Positions 16,865 to 26,006 of a stretch of DNA of 64,000 bases are shown here, piece by piece. The stretch is taken from NCBI RefSeq assembly GCF_023913775.1, contig NZ_JAMXAX010000002.1, positions 60,808 through 124,807 of the forward strand, given 5' to 3'. The notes beneath the pieces were generated by a model that was not told the origin of the DNA, searched no databases, and saw only the letters and a list, made by a program, of their open reading frames with translations. The translations under genes and the position numbers were made by a program. The stretch comes from Acidovorax facilis. GTDB lineage: Bacteria > Pseudomonadota > Gammaproteobacteria > Burkholderiales > Burkholderiaceae_C. Each line of letters opens with the position of its first letter. The first letter of the stretch is position 1.

Positions 16865-17555
16865 CCCCAACCTGGAACTGTTGCTGGGCATCGCCCGGGC
16901 CATGGGGCCGCTGTGCGAGCAGGTGGTGTTTGTGGGCGGCTGCGCCACTGGCCTGCTGGTAGACGACGCGGGCTTGATGGACGTGCGCCCCACCGAAGAC
17001 GTGGACGCCATTGTGGAGGTGGCTACCTTGGGCGCTTACCACCGCCTGACAGAGCAGCTGATGCAGCGCGGCTTTACGCAAACCATGGCCGACAATACGC
17101 CGCCCTTTCGCTGGTTTTGGCACCGCATGCAGCTGGACTTGGTGCCGCTGGATGAAAAAGTGCTGGGCTTTGCCAACCCTTGGTACCGCGTGGGATTTGA
17201 CGAGGCGTTGACGGCCACACTGACAGACGGACTTGCAGATGGGCTGGTGGTGCGGCACCTGTCGGCACCGCACTTTTTGGCGACCAAGCTGGAGGCCTTC
17301 AAAGATCGTGGCGGCAACGATGTGTACTTGAGCCACGACCTGGAAGACATCATGACCGTGCTGGAGGGCCGCGCCGCAGTGGCCCGCGAGGTGGCCGCCG
17401 CCAGCGCACCCGTGCGCCAGCATGTGGCGCAAGCAGCCGGTGCGCTGCTGCAAATGCCCGCCTTCCACAACGCCCTGCCCGGCCTGCTGAGCGACCCCGA
17501 GCGCGAACCCACAGTGAAAGCCCGGCTGGCACAGATTGCAAGATTGAAAGACTGA
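16857..17555 (+). CDS. AbiEii-like nucleotidyltransferase
   Basis: 232-residue polymerase-beta-fold nucleotidyltransferase. The active-site signature is visible: FVGGCATGLL followed by RPTEDVDAIV (GG...DxD). The third acid probably lies in MQLDLVPLD. A helical C-terminal half (HFLATKLEAFKDRGGNDVY) resembles the AbiEii/AbiGii toxin group, in which such enzymes add nucleotides to tRNA acceptor stems. It could be a toxin, an abortive-infection effector, or an accessory to the restriction system. Translationally coupled at both ends (to the HTH gene and to hsdM), an unusual place for this enzyme. Confidence 0.75.
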   Translation: MANPNLELLLGIARAMGPLCEQVVFVGGCATGLLVDDAGLMDVRPTEDVDAIVEVATLGAYHRLTEQLMQRGFTQTMADNTPPFRWFWHRMQLDLVPLDEKVLGFANPWYRVGFDEALTATLTDGLADGLVVRHLSAPHFLATKLEAFKDRGGNDVYLSHDLEDIMTVLEGRAAVAREVAAASAPVRQHVAQAAGALLQMPAFHNALPGLLSDPEREPTVKARLAQIARLKD

Positions 17556-19051
17556 TGAACACCACCACCCACTCCCTCGTCCAGAAGCTCTGGAACTACT
17601 GCAACGTGCTGCGCGACGACGGCATGAGCTATGGCGACTATGTGGAGCAGCTGACCTAACTGCTGTTCCTGAAGATGGCCGACGAACGCGCGCAACCGCC
17701 GTACAACCAGCCCAGCATAGTGCCCGCTGAATACGCCTGGGCCTCTCTGCTGGCCAAGGATGGCGACGAGCTGTTTGACCACTACCGCCATGCGCTGGAA
17801 AGGCTGGGGCAAGAAAAAGGCACGCTGGGCTTGATTTTTGGCAAGGCGCAAAACAAGTTCCAGGACCCGGCCAAGCTGCGCCGCGTGGTTGTGGATTTGA
17901 TCGGTGCCGAGACCTGGACGATTCTGGGCGCCGACGTGAAAGGCGACGCCTACGAAGGCCTGCTGGAGCGCAACGCGCAAGACACCAAGAGCGGTGCGGG
18001 CCAGTACTTCACCCCCCGGGCGCTGATCCAGGCCATGGTGGAATGCATTGCGCCCAAACCGGCGGAACGCATTTGCGACCCGGCTTGTGGCACAGGTGGC
18101 TTCTTGTTTACCGCGCACAACTACATCACCGCGAATAACAAGAGCCTGACGCGCGACCAGCTCAAGCACCTTAAGGAGAAGGCCTTCACCGGCTACGAAC
18201 TGGTGCAGGCCACGGCCCGTGTGTGCGCCATGAACATGATGCTGCACGGCATTGGCTCTGAAAAATCGGTGCCCGTGGTGGTGGGCGATGCGCTGGCGGC
18301 CGACCCTGGCGAGCGTTTTGAGGTGGTGCTGGCCAACCCGCCGTTTGGCAAGAAGAGCAGCACCGTCATCGTGGGCGAAGACGGCCGCACCAGCACCGAG
18401 AAAGACACCATCGAGCGCGACGACTTCTGGGCCACCACCAGCAACAAGCAGCTCAACTTTGTGCAGCACATCAAGACGCTGCTCACCACCCACGGCCGCG
18501 CGGCGGTAGTGCTGCCCGACAACGTGCTCTTTGAAGGCCGCGCGGGCGAAACCATTCGCAAAAAACTGCTTCACGAGTGCGATGTGCACACGCTGCTGCG
18601 ACTGCCCACGGGCCTGTTCTACGCCCAGGGCGTCAAAGCCAATGTCTTGTTTTTCGAAAAGAAAGGCGCCAGTGAAACACCGTGGACCAAGCAGCTGTGG
18701 ATTTACGACCTGCGCACCAACAAGCACTTCACGCTCAAGACCAACCCGCTGACCCGCGCAGACCTGGACGAGTTTGTGGCGCTGTACCAGGCCGACAACC
18801 GCCAACAGCGCCAAGCCACCTGGTCGCCAGATACACCTGAAGGCCGCTGGCGTGCGTACAGCTACGACGAGCTGGTGGCGCGGGACAAGGCGAGCCTGGA
18901 CATCTTCTGGCTCAAGGACGAATCACTGGCCGACAGCGACAACCTGCCCGCACCGGGCGTGATTGCGCGCGAGATTGTCGAAGACCTGGAGGCGGCGCTG
19001 GCGCAGTTCAGGCTGATTGCGGGGGACTTGGGAGAGGCTGTGGAAGAATGA
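17555..19051 (+). pseudogene. hsdM: Type I methyltransferase subunit hsdM, interrupted by TAA at codon 35
   Basis: The frame from the ATG at 17555 encodes the normal HsdM N-terminus (LVQKLWNYCNVLRDDGMSYG, then DYVEQLT) and then meets TAA at 17657-17659, where the family has Tyr in QLTYLLFLKMADE. A single C-to-A change would explain it. The same frame then continues open to 19051 with an intact N6-adenine methyltransferase core: DPACGTGGF (SAM binding) and ANPPFGKK (catalytic NPPF). Restart at the ATG at 17675 would yield 458 residues lacking most of the HsdM N-terminal helical domain needed for complex assembly. Options: true inactivation, reinitiation or readthrough, or a base-calling error. 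Last gene of the HTH-NTase-hsdM unit. Confidence 0.85.
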
Positions 19052-19233
19052 GTGCGCAAATCTACCTCTCTGCTGACGGTACAGCGAGCTATGCCTGCCT
19101 GCTGCTTTCTTGGCCTGTTGCTTCTTCCGCTGGTATCCAGCGACGGGCATCAGAAGCATCTTGCGCATGAGTCAGGGCGGCCAACGACACTCGCCGCATC
19201 GCCCATACACACTCAGCCCCCTCATTTCACGCC

Positions 19234-19590
19234 ATGCTGACCTTCCTTTACTACGCGCTCATGCTCCTTGTTGGCTACGTGTGGTACCGGTATGGGCAAA
19301 AGCTGCTGAACCAGGGCCTGCGGGATGAGAACGATGAACTCACTAAGCCTCCGGTCGGGCCTATCGGCTTTCCGCTCGTTGCCGCTGTGGCGTGCTACCT
19401 GTTGTTCGCAGCCCTGCGCGCATTGGTTCTGCGCGAAATTCCGTGCGTCGGCAAGGGCTGCGCGGGGCAGATCTACACACTCGCGGAGCACGCTGGCCCG
19501 TACTGGGCCAACCTCTTCTTCTTGGTGTGGCTGGTGCTGGCGCTGGGCTATGCCATGTATGTAACCGTCAGGATCTGGACCAGGCCCTAA
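19234..19590 (+). CDS. Small three-helix membrane protein
   Basis: 118 residues. Hydrophobic segments at about 3-18 (LYYALMLLVGYVWY), 46-68 (FPLVAAVACYLLFAALRALV) and 91-112 (WANLFFLVWLVLALGYAMYV), with a Cys pair (IPCVGKGC) in the loop before the last helix that may be periplasmic and disulfide-bonded. No known family recognised. It sits between the hsd island and hrpA and appears to be its own unit. ATG 19234 is the only start that gives a clean first helix. Confidence 0.65.
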   Translation: MLTFLYYALMLLVGYVWYRYGQKLLNQGLRDENDELTKPPVGPIGFPLVAAVACYLLFAALRALVLREIPCVGKGCAGQIYTLAEHAGPYWANLFFLVWLVLALGYAMYVTVRIWTRP

Positions 19591-19637
19591 CGCGCGCGGG
19601 CCGCAGGCCTGACCTCGCGCAACCCACAGGCCACGGC

Positions 19638-22600
19638 TCAGCTATTGACCTGCGCCCACAGCTTGTCCAGCCGCTTCACGCTCACCGGCTGGGGCGTTCG
19701 CAGCTCCTGCGCAAAGAAGCTCACGCGCAGCTCCTCCAGCAGCCAGCGCAGCTCTTGCATGCGCGCATCAACCTGCCCCTTGCGCTCGGCCACCAGGCGC
19801 CAGTAGCGCTGCTCTTGCGGGCGCAGCTCGGCCAGCTTGGCAGCGTCACGGGCGGGGTCGGCGCGGTATTTATCAAGCCGCAGCGTGATGGCTTTGAGGT
19901 AGCGGGCGTAGTGGGCCAGTTGCGTCCACGGGGCCACGGCAATGAAGTTCTTGGGCACCAGGCGCTGCAGCTGCTGCAGTGCGTCCGCTGTGGCTTCGGG
20001 GGCGTTTTTGGTGTCCTTGATCTTGCGGGCGGCGGCTGCGTATTCAGTAAGGATGGTGGCAGCCAGGCGCGCCACCTCATTGGCGATCAACGTGAGGCGC
20101 CCCCTGCCCTCTTCCACGCGGCGTTTGAAGGCAACTTCGTCGGTGGGCAGCGGGTCGAGCAAAAAGGCCCGGTCCAGCGCCACGTCGATGATCTGGGTGC
20201 GCAGCTCTTCCTGCGTGCCCAGGGGCATGAACGCCACGGCCATTTTCTGCAGATCGGGGATGTTTTTTTCCAGGTACTTGAGCGCGTCCTTGATCTGCAG
20301 CGCAAACAGGCGGCGCAGGCCCGCGCGGTGTTTGGCGGCGGCGACTTCGGGCTCGTCAAAAACCTCGATGGTCACAGCGTCGCCGCCGTCGATGAGTGCC
20401 GGAAAGCCGATCAGCGTCTGCCCGGCCTTTTTGATCTCCATCAGCTCGGGCAGCTCGCCAAACGTCCAGGTGGTGTAGCGCTGGCCTGCGGGGGTAGATG
20501 GGGTAACGCTCGCAGGTTTCGCGGTGGCGGGCGCTGCCCCCTTTACTCCTGATTTAGTAGCTGCTTGCGCTTTACCATCAAGCGCTGGAGGCATTTTTGA
20601 CTCATTTTTTTCACTCTCTGCCGCCCCGCCACCGAGCTTGAGCCCTGCCAGCGCCTGGAATGCGCCGCGCGCCTTGGCGCCCCATTCGGCCTTGAGCGCG
20701 CCCAGGTTGCGGCCGTGGCCCAGCTGGCGGCCATGCTCATCCACCACGCGGAAGTTCATGAACAGGTGGGGGCTGAGCATGTCGAGCTTGAAGTCCGCCC
20801 GCTTCACGTCGAGCGAGGTTTCGTCGCGCACCTGCTTGAGCAGCACGTCGGTGAGACTGCCGGTGCCAAAACGTTCGGGCGTGCCCAGCAGCGCGGCCAG
20901 ACGGGTGGCGGACTCGGGCAGCGGCACAAAGCGGCTGCGTGGGCGCTGCGGCAGGCTTTTGAGCAGCGCCTGGATCTTGTCCTTGAGCATGCCGGGCACC
21001 AGCCATTCGCAGCGCTCGTCGCTCACCTGGTTGAGCACGAAGAGCGGAATGGTCACGGTGATGCCGTCGCGCGGGTCGCCGGGCTCGTGCAGGTAGCTGG
21101 CGGCGCAGTCCACACCACCCAATCGCACGGTTTTGGGAAAGGCGTTGGTGGTAATGCCTGCGGCCTCGTGGCGCATCAGCTCATCGCGGGTGAGCTTGAG
21201 CAGATCAGGCTGTTTTCTACTTTCTTCGCGGTACCAAGCCTCAAAGCTGTGGCCGCTGCATACCTCGGGCGGCAGCTGCTGGTCGTAGAAGGCGTAGATG
21301 AGTTCGTCGTCCACCAGCACGTCCTGGCGGCGCGACTTGTGCTCCAGCTCTTCGACCTTGGCAATGAGCTTCTGGTTGGCGGCCAGAAACGGCAGCTTGG
21401 TCTCCCAGTTGCCGCCCACCAGCGCCTCGCGGATGAACACCTCGCGCGCAGCGTGCGGGTCTACCTTGCCGAAGTTCACGCGGCGGTTGTTGTAGACCAC
21501 GATGCCGTAGAGCGTGGCGCGCTCCAGCGCCACCACTTCGGCAGACTTTTTCTCCCAATGCGGGTCAAGCAGTTGCTTGCGCAGCACATGCCCGCCAATC
21601 TGCTCCAGCCACTGCGGCTCAATGGCCGCAATGCCCCGGCCAAACAGACGCGTGGTTTCCACCAGTTCCGACGCCACGATCCAGCGGCCGGGCTTCTTGT
21701 TCAGGTGCGCGCCCGGGTGCTTGTAGAACTTGATGCCACGCGCGCCCAGGTACCAGTCTTCCTCGTCGCTCTTGGCGCCCACGTTACCAAGCAGCCCGGC
21801 CAGCATCGACAGGTGCAGCTGCTCGTAGCTGGCGGGCTGGGTGTTGATCTGCCACTTGTGCTCGGTGACCACCGTGAGCAGCTGGGTGTGGATGTCGCGC
21901 CACTCGCGCAGGCGGCGGATGCTGATGAAGTTCTGGCGCAACAGCTGCTCGTACTGGCGGTTGCTGAGTTTGTGAGTCGCAGCGGGGACGGCGGCGGGTA
22001 CAGCAGGCGCTGCGGCAGGACTGCCCCCGCCACTGCGCTGCGCCACCGGCAAGTAGGCCTGCGAAGGCGCCTTCTGCGCGGCCATGGCCTTTTGCGCACG
22101 GGCCGATGGCAGGCTGGGCGCTCCGCCCCGCGCTTCGTTGATCCACTTCCACAGCTTGAGGTAGCCGCTGAACTCGCTCTTGTCGTCGTCGAACTTGGCG
22201 TGCGCCTGGTCGGCCTGCTGCTGCGCCTCCATGGGGCGGTCGCGCACGTCCTGCACGCTGAGCGCACTGGCAATCACCAGCACCTCATCGAGCGCCTTGC
22301 GGTCGCGCGCCTCGATGATCATGCGGCCCACGCGCGGGTCCAGCGGCAGGCGCGACAGTTCCACGCCCATGGGGGTCAGCTCGTTGGCGTCGTCCACCGC
22401 ACCCAGCTCGGCCAGCAGCTGGTAGCCGTCGGCGATCGCGCGGCCCGAAGGCGCCTCGATGAAGGGGAACTGCGTCACGTCGCCCAGGTGTAGCGACTTC
22501 ATGCGCAGGATGACGCCTGCCAGCGATGACCGCAGGATTTCGGGGTCGGTAAAACGGGGGCGGCCATTGAAACCGGCCTCGTCATACAGGCGAATGCAGA

Positions 22601-23714
22601 TGCCGTTGGCCACTCGGCCGCAGCGGCCAGCACGCTGGTTGGCGGCGGCCTGGCTGACGGGCTCGACCAGCAGCTGCTCGACTTTGCTACGGAAAGAATA
22701 GCGCTTCACGCGCGCTGTTCCTGCGTCAATGACGTACCGCACGCCTGGTACGGTGAGCGAAGTCTCGGCCACGTTGGTGGCCAGCACGATGCGGCGGCCC
22801 GTGTGGCCGTCAAAGATGCGGTCCTGCTCCGCCTGGGACAAACGCGCGAACAGCGGCAGCACCTCGGCATTGCGCATCACGGGCTGGTGCGACAGATGCT
22901 TGCGCAGGTGGTCGGCGGCCTCGCGGATCTCGCGCTCGCCGGGCAAAAACACCAGAATGTCACCGGCCGCATTGCCTTGCCACAGCTCGTCCACACCATC
23001 GGCAATGGCTTCGTTCAGGCCGTAGTCGCGGCTTTCTTCAAACGGGCGATAGCGCTGCTCCACCGGGAAGGTGCGGCCCGACACCATGATGACGGGGGCC
23101 GGGCCCTTGGCCGACTCAAAGTGCTTGGCAAACCGGTCCGCATCAATCGTGGCCGAGGTAACGATGACCTTCAGATCAGGCCTGCGCGGCAGGATCTGAC
23201 GGATGTAGCCCAGCAGGAAGTCGATGTTGAGGCTACGTTCGTGCGCCTCGTCAATGATGATGGTGTCGTAGTTCTTGAGCAGCGGGTCGGTCTGCGTCTC
23301 GGCCAGCAAGATACCGTCGGTCATGAGCTTGACGGAGGCATCGCGCGACAGGCGGTCCTGGAACCGCACCTTGAAGCCCACCACATCACCCAGCGGCGTG
23401 TTCAGCTCTTCGGCAATGCGCTTGGCCACGCTGCTGGCCGCAATGCGGCGCGGCTGGGTGTGGCCGATGAGCTGGCCCTTGGTGCCTGGCTTGGCGTAGC
23501 ACTTGCCCCGGCCCAGCGCCAGTGCAATCTTGGGCAACTGCGTGGTCTTGCCTGAGCCCGTTTCGCCGCACACGATGATGACCTGGTGCTTCTTGATGGC
23601 CTCCATGATCTCTTCGCGCTTGCCCGATACGGGCAGGGACTCAGGAAAGGTGATGCGCAGCGGCGCAGTGCGCGGGGCGGTTGGCAAGGGGTGGGGAGGC
23701 GCGGATTCGGTCAT
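19638..23714 (-). CDS. hrpA: ATP-dependent RNA helicase HrpA
   Basis: 1358-residue DEAH-box helicase of the HrpA type, implicated in mRNA processing and rescue of stalled or collided ribosomes. Motifs near the N-terminus: CGETGSGKTTQ, TQPRRIAA, IIIDEAHERS, VTSATID, LATNVAETSLT and QRAGRCGR. The C-terminal DUF3418 region is also present. ATG 23714 gives the standard N-terminus; two earlier Met codons are less likely. Oddities: an Ala/Pro-rich linker near residues 565-585, and a low-complexity insert around 1038-1057 (SKMPPALDGKAQAATKSG) that is encoded by an AGCGCTT palindromic repeat inserted in frame (see 20544). Confidence 0.95.
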   Translation of the reverse strand: MTESAPPHPLPTAPRTAPLRITFPESLPVSGKREEIMEAIKKHQVIIVCGETGSGKTTQLPKIALALGRGKCYAKPGTKGQLIGHTQPRRIAASSVAKRIAEELNTPLGDVVGFKVRFQDRLSRDASVKLMTDGILLAETQTDPLLKNYDTIIIDEAHERSLNIDFLLGYIRQILPRRPDLKVIVTSATIDADRFAKHFESAKGPAPVIMVSGRTFPVEQRYRPFEESRDYGLNEAIADGVDELWQGNAAGDILVFLPGEREIREAADHLRKHLSHQPVMRNAEVLPLFARLSQAEQDRIFDGHTGRRIVLATNVAETSLTVPGVRYVIDAGTARVKRYSFRSKVEQLLVEPVSQAAANQRAGRCGRVANGICIRLYDEAGFNGRPRFTDPEILRSSLAGVILRMKSLHLGDVTQFPFIEAPSGRAIADGYQLLAELGAVDDANELTPMGVELSRLPLDPRVGRMIIEARDRKALDEVLVIASALSVQDVRDRPMEAQQQADQAHAKFDDDKSEFSGYLKLWKWINEARGGAPSLPSARAQKAMAAQKAPSQAYLPVAQRSGGGSPAAAPAVPAAVPAATHKLSNRQYEQLLRQNFISIRRLREWRDIHTQLLTVVTEHKWQINTQPASYEQLHLSMLAGLLGNVGAKSDEEDWYLGARGIKFYKHPGAHLNKKPGRWIVASELVETTRLFGRGIAAIEPQWLEQIGGHVLRKQLLDPHWEKKSAEVVALERATLYGIVVYNNRRVNFGKVDPHAAREVFIREALVGGNWETKLPFLAANQKLIAKVEELEHKSRRQDVLVDDELIYAFYDQQLPPEVCSGHSFEAWYREESRKQPDLLKLTRDELMRHEAAGITTNAFPKTVRLGGVDCAASYLHEPGDPRDGITVTIPLFVLNQVSDERCEWLVPGMLKDKIQALLKSLPQRPRSRFVPLPESATRLAALLGTPERFGTGSLTDVLLKQVRDETSLDVKRADFKLDMLSPHLFMNFRVVDEHGRQLGHGRNLGALKAEWGAKARGAFQALAGLKLGGGAAESEKNESKMPPALDGKAQAATKSGVKGAAPATAKPASVTPSTPAGQRYTTWTFGELPELMEIKKAGQTLIGFPALIDGGDAVTIEVFDEPEVAAAKHRAGLRRLFALQIKDALKYLEKNIPDLQKMAVAFMPLGTQEELRTQIIDVALDRAFLLDPLPTDEVAFKRRVEEGRGRLTLIANEVARLAATILTEYAAAARKIKDTKNAPEATADALQQLQRLVPKNFIAVAPWTQLAHYARYLKAITLRLDKYRADPARDAAKLAELRPQEQRYWRLVAERKGQVDARMQELRWLLEELRVSFFAQELRTPQPVSVKRLDKLWAQVNS
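20544..20603. repeat. AGCGCTT palindromic repeat, copy C, inside hrpA coding sequence
   Basis: TACTCCTGATTTAGTAGCTG, CTTGCGCTTTACCATCAAGC, GCTGGAGGCATTTTTGACTC. It is the same reverse orientation as copy B and keeps the hrpA frame, adding about 20 residues rich in Ala, Lys and Ser to a linker before the C-terminal domain. Confidence 0.8.
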
Positions 23715-23853
23715 GGAGGGCAGCATTATCCGAGCCGGGCGTTGGCCGCGTGCAACACGGGCCATGCGCGCGGTTGCCAGCCCGGGTGCGGGGCTTCCAC
23801 AATCGCGCCTCGACTGGCGATGCCTCCGCGGCCAATGCCCCCAGGAATACCGA

Positions 23854-25716
23854 ATGCCCCGACAGCCATCCGCCCAGAACCTTGTTGATCAGCCCCGCCT
23901 TTTTCCTGCATCGCGCCGTGGTTGGCTGACCTGGGCGGGCACCAGCGCGATGGCTTCGCTGCTGCCCGGTTGTGGTGGCAGCAGCACTGCGTCCCCCACC
24001 CTCACAACGACCATTGCCTGGGGTCGCAAGGAAATTCGCGAAGCCATGCAAAGCAGCAAGATGCGGGCGGCCTCCGTGGCACTGCTGCACAACGACCACA
24101 TCGTCTGGCAAGAGGCCTTCGGGGCGCTGGATGCAAACGCCACCACGCCCGCCACGCCCGACACACGCTTTAACGTCGGCTCCGTCAGCAAGGTGCTCGC
24201 GGCACTGGCCATCATGGTGCTGGTAGACCGCAGGCTCGTGCAGTTGGATGCTCCGGTGGTGGCCTACCTGCCGCAGTTCGCGATGCTGTCGCCGGGCTAC
24301 CGCGACATCACCGTCCGGCACCTGCTGAGCCATGCCTCGGGGTTGCCCGGCACCTACCTGCACAACATGTTTGCCTTTGCGCCGCTGCCGGGCTATGCCG
24401 CCGAGGTGGAGGCAGCCATGGCCAATGTGCACCTCAAGCACGCCCCCGGCGCCATGGCGGTGTACTGCAACGACGGTTTCACGCTGATCGAGCGCATCGT
24501 GCTGGCCGTCACCGGGCAAACCTACCCGGCGTTTGTGCAGTCCGCCCTGCTCAACCCGCTGGGCATGGCCCGATCAGGCTATACGCTGCAGCCGTTGCCA
24601 CCGGGCAGCTTTGCCCCCGGCAGCATCAGCGACGCGCCGCAGGGTCAGGAGTTCGTGATGGGCTACGCCACGGGAGGGCTGTGCACCACACCCGGCGACA
24701 TGATGAAGCTGGCCGCGATGCTCATCCAGGGCGGCGAGCACGATGGCCAGCGCATCGTGTCGAAAACCAGCGTGGCCGAGATGGGCAGGATTCAGAACCA
24801 GGGCATGCACCCCAGCCTCACCCCCGACTGGCAGTCGGGCCTGGGCTGGGACAGTGCGCGGCACCCGGGCCTGAATGCTGTGGGCGTGCTCGCGTGGCAA
24901 AAGAGCGGCGGCACCATGTTTTATTCCAGCGACTTCTGCGTGCTGCCCCAGGCGGGCATGGCGGTCATGATCACCGGCAACGCCGCCAGCTTCAAGCCGG
25001 GCCCGATTGCCGAAGGCATTGCGCTGCGCGCCTTGCAGGAGACGGGGCAACTGCGTGTGCTGCCGCCCCGGGTCTCGACCGCCGCCCCCGCCATGGCCAC
25101 CGCATCCTCCAGCGCGGTGGATGCCCTGCTAGGCATCTATGGCAACTATTCCGCGCCCATCAAAGCCGTCTCGCCCGACCGCCAACAGGTTGACCTGTGG
25201 TCGTGGAACCCAAAACTGCAGGACTGGAAAAACCTGAGCACCGGGCTTCGCCTGCGCAGCGATGGCTGGTGGTGGTCAGACGCCCAGCCTGGTACCCACT
25301 ACCGCTGGGAGCAGTCCGAAGGCCGCCGCTACCTCCTTGCGCGCGAGGCCGCCACGGCGGGGCACTACTGGATCACCGTGCCCATCGGCCAACAGATGCC
25401 GCCCGCACCCGGCCCCCTTGCCGCCCCCTGGACTGCGCGGCTCGACAGCACCTGGCTGCTGACCAACGAAGCACCCACATCCATTCCGCTGGCCATTGGC
25501 GTGGGGGCCTCCAGACTTCGGGAGCTGCCCGAACTGCCCGGCTACCTGTTCTGGGACGAGAGCCAGTTCCTGCTGCCCTTGTCGGCGGACCGGGCCGGCA
25601 TGACCGTGCAGGTGCCGCTCAACGCGGGCCGTGATCTGGTGGAACTGGTCGTGCAGACACGCGACAAGGAGGAGTGGCTGCACGCTGCTGGCTGGATCTA
25701 CCGGCGCCAAGCCTGA
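23854..25716 (+). CDS. Tat-exported lipoprotein serine hydrolase (class C beta-lactamase/esterase fold)
   Basis: 620 residues from the ATG at 23854, which has AGGAA at the right spacing. The N-terminus carries a twin-arginine-like SRRGWLTWAG and a lipobox LLPGC, so the protein is probably exported folded and lipid-anchored. The catalytic domain is of the beta-lactamase/transpeptidase (PF00144) type: SVSK as the nucleophile SxxK and YCNDG as the YxN element. The C-terminal 200 residues form an extra beta-rich domain. Family members are esterases, D-aminopeptidases or penicillin-binding-like hydrolases; true beta-lactam resistance is not implied. Divergent from hrpA. Confidence 0.85.
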   Translation: MPRQPSAQNLVDQPRLFPASRRGWLTWAGTSAMASLLPGCGGSSTASPTLTTTIAWGRKEIREAMQSSKMRAASVALLHNDHIVWQEAFGALDANATTPATPDTRFNVGSVSKVLAALAIMVLVDRRLVQLDAPVVAYLPQFAMLSPGYRDITVRHLLSHASGLPGTYLHNMFAFAPLPGYAAEVEAAMANVHLKHAPGAMAVYCNDGFTLIERIVLAVTGQTYPAFVQSALLNPLGMARSGYTLQPLPPGSFAPGSISDAPQGQEFVMGYATGGLCTTPGDMMKLAAMLIQGGEHDGQRIVSKTSVAEMGRIQNQGMHPSLTPDWQSGLGWDSARHPGLNAVGVLAWQKSGGTMFYSSDFCVLPQAGMAVMITGNAASFKPGPIAEGIALRALQETGQLRVLPPRVSTAAPAMATASSSAVDALLGIYGNYSAPIKAVSPDRQQVDLWSWNPKLQDWKNLSTGLRLRSDGWWWSDAQPGTHYRWEQSEGRRYLLAREAATAGHYWITVPIGQQMPPAPGPLAAPWTARLDSTWLLTNEAPTSIPLAIGVGASRLRELPELPGYLFWDESQFLLPLSADRAGMTVQVPLNAGRDLVELVVQTRDKEEWLHAAGWIYRRQA

Positions 25717-25789
25717 AAACTGCGCTGTTCACCCCCCACCGCACTGTTCTTTTCAAGCGACAAATTCAGCCGATTGCGGCGCCTTCGGC

Positions 25790-25818
25790 TTGCCAAGCGC
25801 CGGGGGCATCGCCACAAT
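25790..25818 (+). promoter_or_regulatory. Candidate promoter of the attenuator-controlled operon
   Basis: TTGCCA (5 of 6 to -35), 17-bp spacer, CACAAT (4 of 6 to -10). Transcription from about 25825 would carry the leader ORF at 25883. I looked for a heat-shock (sigma-32) pattern here and did not find one. Confidence 0.45.
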
Positions 25819-25882
25819 TCGCGCTTCTTTCAGGCCGCGCCCGCCGCAACGGCAGCCCCTGAAAACACAGGAGGTCACCACC

Positions 25883-25912
25883 ATGTTTGTTCCCTTGTTC
25901 GCTCCCGCCTGA
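25883..25912 (+). CDS. Nine-residue leader peptide MFVPLFAPA
   Basis: A 9-codon ORF with a consensus ribosome site (AGGAGGT, 7 nt before the ATG), far stronger than most genes nearby have. It encodes Met-Phe-Val-Pro-Leu-Phe-Ala-Pro-Ala and stops 3 nt before the first of a set of competing hairpins (25916-25961), with a terminator at 26007. This is the layout of a ribosome-mediated attenuator. No single amino acid dominates: two Pro, two Phe, two Ala. It may therefore sense ribosome stalling (drug, Pro-containing nascent chain, loss of EF-P) rather than one starved amino acid. The peptide is not one I recognise. Confidence 0.6.
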   Translation: MFVPLFAPA

Positions 25913-25915
25913 CCA

Positions 25916-25961
25916 CAGTCCACCGCCCCGGCTGGACTGTGCATTCACAGCAAGTCCAGCC
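25916..25961 (+). promoter_or_regulatory. Mutually exclusive attenuator hairpins
   Basis: Segment 1 CAGTCCA (25916-25922) pairs perfectly with TGGACTG (25933-25939). The overlapping GGCTGGACT (25930-25938) pairs perfectly with AGTCCAGCC (25953-25961). The two helices share segment 2 and exclude each other. CCCCGGC (25926-25932) also complements the 3' arm of the terminator (GCCGGGG), giving a possible antiterminator. A further hairpin, GCG..CTGCA/TGCAG CGC, lies at 25971-25998. Confidence 0.6.
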
Positions 25962-26006
25962 ACGGCAAGCGCGCTCCTGCATCCATTCATTGCAGCGCAC
26001 CACAAG

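Noticed and set aside
19052..19240. Short ORF after hsdM with a hydrophobic stretch
   Set aside because: It begins with GTG inside the hsdM stop and contains a signal-like run, but the remainder shows no protein-like pattern and its end overlaps the following gene. Not supported without conservation data.
20715..22493. 592-codon plus-strand ORF within hrpA
   Set aside because: Antisense to the conserved helicase; no recognisable motif.
25740..25830. Heat-shock (sigma-32) promoter for the protease operon
   Set aside because: Searched for CTTGAAA and CCCCAT elements at 13-15 bp spacing; not present. A sigma-70-like pair at 25790 fits better.
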